NCBI GenBank assembly: GCA_963975425.1
Contig: CAXBGS010000025.1
Location: 1-16,725 of the forward strand
From: CAXBGS01 sp963975425
GTDB lineage: Bacteria > Planctomycetota > Planctomycetia > Pirellulales > Pirellulaceae
Length of the DNA: 16,725 bases
Direction of reading: 5' to 3'
The notes under the pieces are model-generated. The model made no database searches and was not told where the DNA came from. It saw only the letters and a list, made by a program, of their open reading frames with translations. A program made the position numbers and the translations under genes. Shown piece after piece: positions 1 through 6,304 of this stretch (the first letter of the stretch is position 1; each line of letters begins with the position of its first letter).

Positions 1-210
1 GAAATTTCCAGAGTCAGGCTGGAAATCAAATGTGCGCAACTTGACGGACACTACCACTGATTATTGGAATGGTCGTCATTTCTAGATAATTTTTGTGTGG
101 GTGGTTGGGTGCTTAGCTGCACTGAACCAGATACTCGATGCCGTCAGGATTACTCGATGCATCGAAGTGTTCGAACCCGAGGGAATTTCATCACCGGATG
201 AAGCGTCGAC
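1..210. other. Left-edge non-coding stretch
   Basis: No convincing gene is visible. A perfect 8-bp inverted repeat (ATTTCCAG at 4-11, CTGGAAAT at 19-26, 7-nt loop) sits at the window edge, followed by the sequence TTGACGGACACTA at about 40-52. The minus-strand reading TGTCCGTCAA next to a short inverted repeat could be the end of a mobile element lying mostly outside the window, but no transposase is present and no second end can be seen. The plus-strand open frame at 95-463 runs antisense to the regulator and lacks recognisable motifs. Confidence 0.4.
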
Positions 211-363
211 CTACTTGCTCCATTCTTCAGAACCCGACGTGAACACGCCTAGGAATGCTAAGATCACTAGCATGGTCCCAGCGACGAAAGTCGCTGCAAT
301 GCCGATGAATATTCGCTGGAATCCTTTGAAGAATTTTAGTGCCCAGCGACTGTGGTCGCGGCT
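211..363 (-). other. In-frame membrane-segment tail after the GntR stop codon
   Basis: Directly after the TGA of the GntR-type gene (364-366), the same frame stays open for 50 codons and ends at TAG (211-213). The tail begins SRDHSRW and contains a strongly hydrophobic stretch at about tail residues 18-41 (IFIGIAATFVAGTML, then VILAFLGVF), followed by a polar end SGSEEWSK. The only ATG is at tail residue 31, inside the helix, and I see no GTG or TTG start before the helix, so a normal independent start is not apparent. It could be a readthrough extension, a remnant of a small membrane-protein gene, or the C-terminal part of a gene interrupted by a nonsense mutation. Confidence 0.35.
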
Positions 364-966
364 TCAAATGATGTTTGATTTGACCGCCTTGATCGTTGCC
401 TTGGTGTTTCTCGAGCGTAAACACTCGAAGATCTCAACATGTTCACTATACGCTTCGTCGTAATTATTCAGCCGCGAATAAGCCATTAGCATCCGCGAAC
501 AGAGTTGGCGCCAAGCGGGAACGAGATCTTCACAACCGCATGCGATCACTATCGATTCATGAAACTCGACGTCATGCAGCGCAATCGCGGGAGCTGATTG
601 ACTTTCGCAAGCAGTCTTTAGTTCAGCTAGTGCAGCTTCCACTTTTTGAAGTCCCGCGTCCGACACTGTCTCGCATCCCCGCTCAATTGCATGCGTTTCG
701 ATTTGAACTCGCAGGGACATGATGAATGGACGGTCGTCTGGATTCGGCGGCTGCCGCACCATGACACCACGGTTAGGGTAGTACGCTAAAAAGCCTTCAT
801 GGGAGAGCTGAATGAATGCATCGCGAACGGGGCCTCGGCTGACGCCGAAGCGATTGACCAGTTCGGCTTCACGAAGCATCGTGCCGGCTTCGAAACGTCC
901 CGAGACCAAGTCATTGCGGATCTGGTTCGTCACTTGTTCGCGAATCGTACGTGGCGACAATTCCAT
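364..966 (-). CDS. GntR-family transcriptional regulator, FadR/FCD subfamily
   Basis: Predicted DNA-binding repressor or activator of the FadR type; its ligand cannot be told from sequence. From the ATG at 966 the protein is 200 residues. Residues about 5-72 form the GntR winged helix (IREQVTNQIRNDLVSGRF, EAELVNRFGVSRGPVRDAF, then GFLAYYPNRGVMV). The rest is an all-helical FCD domain with HDVEFHES and EHVEIFE, which carry the expected Asp/His ligand pattern. The fourth metal ligand, normally a His in the last helix, appears to be Asn (KSNII), and the protein stops just there, slightly short for the family. A GTG at 1017 would add 17 residues; the ATG fits the family start better. No neighbour on the same strand suggests a pathway. 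Confidence 0.85.
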   Translation of the reverse strand: MELSPRTIREQVTNQIRNDLVSGRFEAGTMLREAELVNRFGVSRGPVRDAFIQLSHEGFLAYYPNRGVMVRQPPNPDDRPFIMSLRVQIETHAIERGCETVSDAGLQKVEAALAELKTACESQSAPAIALHDVEFHESIVIACGCEDLVPAWRQLCSRMLMAYSRLNNYDEAYSEHVEIFECLRSRNTKATIKAVKSNII

Positions 967-1018
967 GCTTGGAAATCCAGAATGGGCACTGACTTGAACA
1001 CTCCAGTCGGCTGCCACG

Positions 1019-1030
1019 TTGTCAACACAA
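1019..1030. promoter_or_regulatory. Possible GntR operator
   Basis: TTGTCAACACAA has inverted TTGT/ACAA arms and resembles the TnGT-N-ACnA operators bound by FadR-type GntR proteins. It lies about 53 bp upstream of the ATG at 966, where autoregulation would be expected. Short and found by eye only. Confidence 0.25.
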
Positions 1031-1621
1031 TAACGCGGGTAAAGATATGATAAGTACTTCGTTGTGTCGCACGCGATAGGTAGTTGTTCCTAATTGCCTA
1101 AGTTTCGCTCGAATTCCTTAAAATAAGACGCGATTCATGACAACGCCCGGCGACACCACGGTGGTCACGGTCGACGAAGTCAAGAAAGTCATATCAGGCG
1201 GTTAGACCGAAGATCGCATCCGAATGATTCTGCCATCACGAAACCCCTTTCCCAATTCCGCTTCTGACAATCGATCGAATTGTAGTCGCGCTCGTTGGTA
1301 TACCGGCCTCAGCCGGACGAGCCTGATCCAGGATGGTGCTCACGGTGGCTGGAAGCCACCGCTACGAAACAGGTTGCCTACGGGTATCAGTGTAGCGCTC
1401 TGGTCCGAACTTGGATCCTTGCTGCATGTTTCTATATCTAAGGTTCGAGGCTAGGTTTTGAATCGAATAAGACGCAGTTCAGATCGTTCCTCGGACAGCT
1501 TTCGGTAATGCATAGCGATGGAAAAGATTGTCCTCACACCAACCTTTTGACAGAAGTTTGAGGCATTCCACCCGGCACGCCTCGCTGCTGGTTATCGAGC
1601 GTCCAGTGCATCGCGGGCCGA
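1031..1621. other. Long non-coding gap with a micro-ORF and repeat sequences
   Basis: No full-length gene is supported. A 22-codon plus-strand open frame (1137-1205, MTTPGDTTVVTVDEVKKVIS) has strongly GC-biased third codon positions like the real genes here, but no ribosome-binding site. It may be a coding remnant. The stretch 1300-1365 holds palindromic repeat sequence, annotated separately. The open frames at 1224-1454 (plus) and 1479-1973 (minus) show no motifs and are probably chance. Confidence 0.4.
1303..1361. repeat. Composite palindromic repeat unit
   Basis: Two hairpins lie close together: CCGGC-CTCA-GCCGG (1303-1316) and a perfect 8-bp stem CGGTGGCT-GGA-AGCCACCG (1343-1361). The latter resembles a short intergenic palindrome that I recall as common in Rhodopirellula-type genomes, that is, a REP-like element. 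Copy number cannot be tested from this window. Confidence 0.45.
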
Positions 1622-1653
1622 TAAAAAAAGCCGTCCCGGAAAACCGGGGCGGC
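1622..1653 (-). terminator. Rho-independent terminator of the first PEP-CTERM gene
   Basis: Read on the minus strand, a 10-bp stem GCCGCCCCGG / CCGGGACGGC (one mismatch) with a TTTT loop is followed by a run of seven T. It lies 40 nt after the stop codon of the minus-strand PEP-CTERM gene. Confidence 0.9.
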
Positions 1654-1692
1654 CATAAATCGACTTTCAGCTTTCGCTCGCGTCGGTGTCGC

Positions 1693-2424
1693 TTAGCGAC
1701 GACGACGGGTGACGAAACCAATTGCGCCAACACTAAGAAGAGCCAAGCTGGATGGCTCAGGAATGGCGACGGCAACCGAACTGAATTGGAAATCGAAACT
1801 CCGTGCAACCATGCTGCCAGAGCCCGCAGTCGTGAAGCCCTGATTGTCAAAAACCACGGTTGGTGTTGGAGCCAGATCGATACCTGCCTGAACGAACTGG
1901 AATGCGCCAGTTGATGCGGAGAGAATCGTGGCGGTCGTCCCGTTGATATCGATTGTCCGATCGATTTCGCCACTGCCTCCTGATGCCGCTACAGCTCGCG
2001 TGAAGCCGTCAAAAACGATGGCATCGCCCGCGGTGGTCGTACCAACAATGTTACTCACGGTGAACGTGATGCCCTCAGCATTGCCAAACGAGGTGTTGTT
2101 TCCGGCGCCATTCGAATTGTTGATTCCCTGACCCCAAATCGAAACACCGTTTGCATTTGTTGTCGTCGCGGTGAAATCGAAGGTGAACGAATCATCCGCC
2201 GCAGCATCGCTATCCAAGATTTGGTTTGATGCAGTCAGACTCCAAGTCACCGAAGGAATCCCACCGTGGCTAGCCGGCATTGAGCTGGTAACATCCGGAT
2301 TGCCGAAAGGGCCTCCAGACCGTGTTTCAACACCCGCAAGCGTGACGACAGCACCTTGGATACTGCTCGCCAGCGATAGTGTTCCGGCAACCATTGCCGC
2401 GAACGTGAGGATCATTTTGGGCAT
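1693..2424 (-). CDS. PEP-CTERM sorting-domain secreted protein
   Basis: Predicted secreted or surface protein of 243 residues, processed by the exosortase system. Residues 1-24 form a signal peptide (MPKMILTFAAMVAGTLSLAS followed by SIQGA). The middle is rich in Gly, Thr, Ser and Asn, with alternating beta-strand-like stretches and no catalytic motif. The C-terminus is a textbook PEP-CTERM signal: P222-E223-P224 in AIPEPSSLALL, a hydrophobic helix, and the basic end TRRRR. No exosortase is encoded here. The start ATG at 2424 has a weak GAGAG ribosome site 8 nt upstream. The gene stands alone, with its own probable promoter, a repeat-bearing leader of about 115 nt, and a strong terminator. Specific function is unknown; an extracellular matrix or adhesion role is only inferred from the sorting signal. 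Confidence 0.9.
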   Translation of the reverse strand: MPKMILTFAAMVAGTLSLASSIQGAVVTLAGVETRSGGPFGNPDVTSSMPASHGGIPSVTWSLTASNQILDSDAAADDSFTFDFTATTTNANGVSIWGQGINNSNGAGNNTSFGNAEGITFTVSNIVGTTTAGDAIVFDGFTRAVAASGGSGEIDRTIDINGTTATILSASTGAFQFVQAGIDLAPTPTVVFDNQGFTTAGSGSMVARSFDFQFSSVAVAIPEPSSLALLSVGAIGFVTRRRR

Positions 2425-2441
2425 TTTGTGCTCTCGTCTAA

Positions 2442-2480
2442 GGGGATAATCAGTGGGGATGATCAGTGCGGATGATCCAT
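2442..2480. repeat. 13-bp tandem repeat, three units, in the PEP-CTERM gene leader
   Basis: Three adjacent units: GGGGATAATCAGT (2442-2454), GGGGATGATCAGT (2455-2467) and a diverged GCGGATGATCCAT (2468-2480, 10 of 13 identical to unit 2). They lie 18-56 nt upstream of the minus-strand start codon at 2424, so would be in the mRNA leader. Confidence 0.7.
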
Positions 2481-2548
2481 GGATTTGGCTGACACCGTTC
2501 CAGTCAAGGTGTTCGCTATCAGAAACCCGCCCTGGCAGCGAGCAGGCG

Positions 2549-2577
2549 ATTAATCGTCACCTGTAAATTGTTAACAA
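2549..2577 (-). promoter_or_regulatory. Probable promoter of the PEP-CTERM gene, embedded in two palindromes
   Basis: On the minus strand, TTGTTA (2577-2572) and ATTAAT (2554-2549) are separated by 17 nt, an acceptable -35/-10 pair. The -35 lies inside a perfect 16-bp palindrome AAATTGTTAACAATTT (2565-2580), and the -10 lies inside a perfect 10-bp palindrome CGATTAATCG (2547-2556). This geometry suits a repressor operator. Confidence 0.4.
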
Positions 2578-2580
2578 TTT

Positions 2581-2944
2581 CTTGCCGGGGTGCTTATTAA
2601 AGTCGATGAGTCGCTCATTCGCAAGTCATCAAGGTGAGAATCGTTCTCTTTTACCAAAATGGGCAAAAGGCCCTAAAGCTTGCCTCTCCGTCGCATGGTC
2701 TGGCAGTTAGAGAGGGAAAATGACGACAGTTAAGGGCATCACATAGGAAAAGACGTCGAGAAAATCGACCGAATTCGGCGAGTGTTCCCTTTTTGCGCGA
2801 AGCTACAGTTGGCAGCGAAGACAGGTAACACGATTCGCGGATGCCCCCCCAAGAATGAAGTAGCCCGTCCAATGAGTCTCCCAAAGCCGAGAAGACACGG
2901 CATCTCGAGATTCCAAGCGCATTTATGCTAGCGGTGATCGATTC
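2581..2944. other. Non-coding gap between divergent PEP-CTERM genes
   Basis: About 360 nt with no supported gene. A minus-strand open frame of 77 codons (2651-2884) has no motifs and poor codon bias. The stretch 2680-2715 can form a CCTCTC/GAGAGG stem, but I recognise no riboswitch or structured RNA family. The promoter of the downstream plus-strand gene was not identified. Confidence 0.35.
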
Positions 2945-3857
2945 ATGCGTTTATCCACTACTTTGGGATGTTGCTCAGCGAAATCTTTGCTGATCGGGAC
3001 CCTGGGGCCCTCTCTCGCGTGTCATCGTGTTTTGGTTGGAGGCCTTTGGCGCCTCTTCGCCACTCAGCCCGGAAACGCGGCAACGCTTGGCCCTGGCAAC
3101 CTGATCATCGGGGACTTGTCAAATTGCACGGTGTCCGAGTACACCCCAGCCGGGTCAGTGGTCCAAACCTTTACGTCAAGCGAACCGTTTTCATCGACTG
3201 GAACGCTCGGTCACGGCAGCATTGCAACGACGGCTGGTCGTGTTTTTTTCAGACGTGTCAACACTTCCGCGGTCGGACAACGGAATCACACCCACGCGAT
3301 TCGCAACCGACTTTGCGCCGTCGGATTTGACGATCGGTGCCAACGGGTTTCTTCACGCTTTAGGGTTCGAGCAGGCATCCGCCGGCACGCCGGGGCTCGT
3401 CAATATCTATGACCCGACAATCTATGACCCGACAAGCCAATCCCGGATAGGTCAAGTGGATCTTCCACCCGCCACGTTTGGGTTGAGCCTAAGAGCATTA
3501 ACGGCGGACGCATCAGGATTCATGTATGCGGTCAACTTGATGGATACGATTTATAAACTCGATCAAAGTGGAACAATCGTCGACTCGCTTGTCCTTAGTG
3601 GCGGCCCCTCAGCGCCAAGTCTATCGGACATCGACATCGCTCCGGATGGCACGATCGCGGTGGCTTCGAGAAACGGGACCATTTTCCAGACCGACACGTC
3701 GTTGGCCGGATTCACACAGTTCTCTGCTGATGCCAGCACGCTGCCCCGCAACGACTACGTCGCGTTCACTGATTCGATCACGGCGATTCCGGAACCCACG
3801 ACCGTACCCGCGATGGTTACCTTCGCTGTTGCAGGACTCTTTCGGCGTCGCCGCTAA
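2945..3857 (+). pseudogene. PEP-CTERM propeller-like secreted protein, frameshifted at a T7 run
   Basis: Two overlapping frames together encode one protein of about 303 residues. The first frame starts at ATG 2945 (ribosome site GGTGA at 2933) and gives a signal-like N-terminus, then ATLGPGNLIIGDLSN and SIATTAGRVF. The second frame takes over at the run of seven T (3243-3249) with FSDVSTLPRSDNGITPTRF and runs to the stop at 3857. Six T would join the two frames exactly. The middle has propeller-like repeats (LRALTADASGFMYAVN, LSDIDIAPDGTIAVASR). The end is a PEP-CTERM signal (AIPEPTTVPAM, hydrophobic helix, LFRRRR). The intact C-terminal half argues for a recent lesion, a sequencing error, or expression through slippage. 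Role unknown; a surface or matrix protein is inferred from the sorting signal. Confidence 0.75.
3406..3435 (+). repeat. Perfect 15-bp tandem duplication inside the PEP-CTERM gene
   Basis: TCTATGACCCGACAA occurs twice in a row (3406-3420, 3421-3435), duplicating the peptide IYDPT in frame. Probably a recent replication-slippage event. Confidence 0.85.
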
Positions 3858-3867
3858 TCAGTCGCTG

Positions 3868-4491
3868 CTAATCAATCGAGAAATGATTGCTTCGCGAGGA
3901 CATCACAACTCGGACCAGTTGAGCGATAGAATCGACCTGCAGCTTGCGCACAATGTTACTGCGGTGTACATCCACCGTTTTCGCCGAGATGCTTAACTGC
4001 TTGGCAATCTGCTTGGTCAGTCGGCCCGCGACGACCAGTTCCAAGACCTCTTTTTCACGAACCGTCAGTGCACGAATCCGACTTTGCGCCTTTTCCAAAG
4101 CTGCTTTTCGGCTACGCCGATCTTCGTCCATTTCGAATGCTTCATGGACACGTGCAAGAAAAACATCGGGGTCAAGCGGTTTCACGAGGACATCAATCGC
4201 GCCCATCCGCATCGCCGATGTTGCATCGCAAACGGCGCAACTGTCTGTGATAAACAGACAAGGTCGACACGAATCGCAATCCCGAATCCTGCGAAACAGG
4301 TCAAAGGCGTTCGTGTTGGGCGTATTCAGGCCCAGGACAAGACAACCCGACCGATCCGGCTGAAGATTCATCAGCAGGTCGGTGCCGCGATCGAACGCCA
4401 AGAACGGAACGCCATTCCTCGAAAGCACATCCGTCAATGCTTCGCGGTCGGCGTCGACGTGGTCGAATAAATAGACAACTGGATCACTCAT
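3868..4491 (-). CDS. FixJ/NarL-type response regulator with degenerate receiver and LuxR-type HTH
   Basis: Predicted DNA-binding regulator of 207 residues. Residues 5-115 have the receiver fold, with the conserved Thr (T82 in FITDS) and Lys (K104 in VLVKP), but the phospho-accepting Asp is replaced by Gly54 (GCLVLGLNTPN, where family members have LDLRMPG) and the acidic triad is reduced (FDHVD). Five cysteines cluster at C72, C75, C78, C85 and C88 (CDSCRPC and CAVC), plus C50. Residues 140-196 are a standard LuxR-type helix-turn-helix (LTVREKEVLELV, TKQIAKQLSISAKTVDVHRS). The start at ATG 4491 is preceded by GGGGC; an upstream ATG at 4569 would add 26 unconserved residues. It is divergent from the Tad operon, which it may control. 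No partner kinase is present. Confidence 0.9.
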   Translation of the reverse strand: MSDPVVYLFDHVDADREALTDVLSRNGVPFLAFDRGTDLLMNLQPDRSGCLVLGLNTPNTNAFDLFRRIRDCDSCRPCLFITDSCAVCDATSAMRMGAIDVLVKPLDPDVFLARVHEAFEMDEDRRSRKAALEKAQSRIRALTVREKEVLELVVAGRLTKQIAKQLSISAKTVDVHRSNIVRKLQVDSIAQLVRVVMSSRSNHFSID

Positions 4492-5039
4492 GTTTGCCCC
4501 ATTAGTGAATCGGTAGCTTTGACCTCCGCTACGGCTTGATCGAGACTGCCAGCTCGCGGCAGTGCTCAAAATGAGCGGCAGTTCTTGATACCTCGCAATA
4601 AAGCCATCATCGGTTGATCAGCCGCCGCCAAGCCTAAGGTTTTCCCCTAGATGGAGTACATGAGTCCGAGAGAGGCATCGCAAACGGTTGCATCCGGAAA
4701 AGGCGACGCATACTGCAATCCTTTGCTATCAATGCACTTACACGACGGCCCGATGCGAAAACCAAGACCGAATGAAACAGGGTTATCGAGCTCGAGTGCT
4801 TCCTGATTTTTTCCGCCAATGGGCTTCGATCACACCGAAACGGCGACGCATGGCCCGCAAGTGGACCTTTGTTCACATAGCAAAACCCTTAGAGCAAAAT
4901 CACACCGGCTGCATTTTGAGCACTCCGGTTCGACGTAGGGTTTGTTGCTTGGCGGCCCCAGTGGCGGCCATTCGCCTTCGATCAAGAAGGCCGTTCTGGC
5001 ATGAAGTCTTGATCGTGCAATGCAATAGGAAACGTCACC
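4492..5039. other. Intergenic region between the regulator and the Tad operon
   Basis: About 550 nt that should hold the divergent promoters and any operator. No clear sigma-70 or sigma-54 promoter was found by eye. One short plus-strand open frame (4651-4806, 51 codons, starting MEYMSPREAS) has a distant AAGG and no recognisable motif. It is not an Flp pilin: no Gly-xxxx-Glu site and no hydrophobic helix. Other open frames here have no support. Confidence 0.35.
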
Positions 5040-6251
5040 GTGAGAAACATCTGGATCATCAACGAAAGCGAGGCCATCGCACGCTTGTTGAACGAAGAAC
5101 TCAGCAAACTTGAACTCGCAACTCCGGTGCAGACTATCCCTTCGTTATTTTGCACCGAAGGCGACCAATGGTCCGATAGCGGCGACGATCAAGTATGTTT
5201 CCTCGCCATTGAATCGATTGACGAGACACACTTTGAACTCCTTCGCAGCCTAAAATCGGCGACGGGTGCCAAACTGGTCGTCGTTTCACCGATTCCGCAA
5301 CCCGAAACTGTGGTCGCACTCATCCGCGCTGGGGCCAGCGACGTTTTGCTTTGCGAAGAAAACCTCAGTTGCGACCTGAGTGCCGTACTGGGGCGATTGC
5401 GATCGGAGTCAAACAGCACCAAGTCAAATGGTCGTGTCGTTACGATCTTGCCGACCGGCGACGTTTGTGACGCAAACATCCTTGCCACCAACTTGGCCGC
5501 CGTGATTGCGGCGAAAGAACGCTCTTGCGCCTTGGTCGACTTGCATTTGGGCGGTGGCGACCTTGCGACCATGCTAAAGCTGCAACCCAAACACACACTT
5601 TTTGATTTACTGACGCAACAGGAAGTGGTCGACGACGCGATGATCGAACAGGCGATCGTGCGGCACGCATCGGGCATCGATCTATTGGCCAGCCCACCGC
5701 TATTCAATGATATGAATCGCGTGAATCTGCAGCCTTGCGGCAACATATTTCGCTTCACCAACCGCACCCGCCCGTTCACGATCCTGAATGCGGAACGGAC
5801 ATCGTTTTCGGAACAAATCTATTTGGATAGTTCCAGTGAATCGATCGTGCTGACGACCCGATTGGACGTGATTTCCATTTCACGAACGCAGGAAACGCTT
5901 CGTTTCCTCAGCCGAATTGGCGTCGACAGCAGCAACATTTGGGTCGTTGCCATGCGGACCGGATGCGACGGAGAGCTGCCATACGTCGCGGTAAAAAAAG
6001 TGCTAAAGGTCGATCGACTTTTCTGTATCCCCGACGATCCGATCGGTTTCACGGTGTCTCTGAATCTGGGCAATCCGTTGGTGCTTGAATCGCCCCGATC
6101 CGCCGCAAGTCAGCAAATACAGTCCTTCGTCGAAAGCCTGATCGGATACCCCGAGTCGTTGCCACAACGTCCGTCGCGGGCCTCGCATCTTGCGACGCGG
6201 TTTGTCAATCGACTTAGCCAAGCCTTCTCTGTACCCAATGCCCGTCTTTAG
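5040..6251 (+). CDS. cpaE: CpaE/TadZ-like Tad pilus localisation protein (degenerate MinD-type ATPase)
   Basis: First gene of the Tad operon, 403 residues; CpaE/TadZ proteins place the pilus machine at the pole or membrane. It starts at GTG 5040 with AGGA about 10 nt upstream. Residues 1-120 form an atypical receiver-like domain (LVVVSPIPQPETVVALIRAG, then ASDVLL) without a clear phospho-accepting Asp. Residues 133-380 follow the MinD/ParA fold: VVTILPTGDVCDANILATNL sits where the P-loop should be, but the Gly-Lys-Gly-Gly signature is gone. The following strand (CALVDLHLGGGDLATML, residues 163-179) keeps the usual CpaE form, and TTRLDVISISRTQETLRFL matches the later strand-helix. Nucleotide hydrolysis is therefore doubtful, as proposed for some other TadZ proteins. 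The next gene begins 53 nt downstream on the same strand. Confidence 0.8.
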   Translation: MRNIWIINESEAIARLLNEELSKLELATPVQTIPSLFCTEGDQWSDSGDDQVCFLAIESIDETHFELLRSLKSATGAKLVVVSPIPQPETVVALIRAGASDVLLCEENLSCDLSAVLGRLRSESNSTKSNGRVVTILPTGDVCDANILATNLAAVIAAKERSCALVDLHLGGGDLATMLKLQPKHTLFDLLTQQEVVDDAMIEQAIVRHASGIDLLASPPLFNDMNRVNLQPCGNIFRFTNRTRPFTILNAERTSFSEQIYLDSSSESIVLTTRLDVISISRTQETLRFLSRIGVDSSNIWVVAMRTGCDGELPYVAVKKVLKVDRLFCIPDDPIGFTVSLNLGNPLVLESPRSAASQQIQSFVESLIGYPESLPQRPSRASHLATRFVNRLSQAFSVPNARL

Positions 6252-6304
6252 CGTTTCCGAGGTTTCGCAAAAGACAATTCATTATCGCCTGATGGAAGAA
6301 CAAC

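Noticed and set aside
1479..1973. Minus-strand open frame of 164 codons
   Set aside because: It overlaps the PEP-CTERM gene in another frame and runs through its terminator; no motifs.
2650..2720. Possible riboswitch (GGGCAAAAGGCCC and CCTCTC/GAGAGG stems)
   Set aside because: Does not match the conserved core of c-di-GMP or other riboswitches that I know; stems are short.
2651..2884. Minus-strand 77-codon open frame between the PEP-CTERM genes
   Set aside because: Cys/Arg-rich with no domain, poor codon bias and no ribosome site.
4651..4806. Small open frame considered as an Flp pilin
   Set aside because: No Gly-xxxx-Glu cleavage site and no hydrophobic helix.
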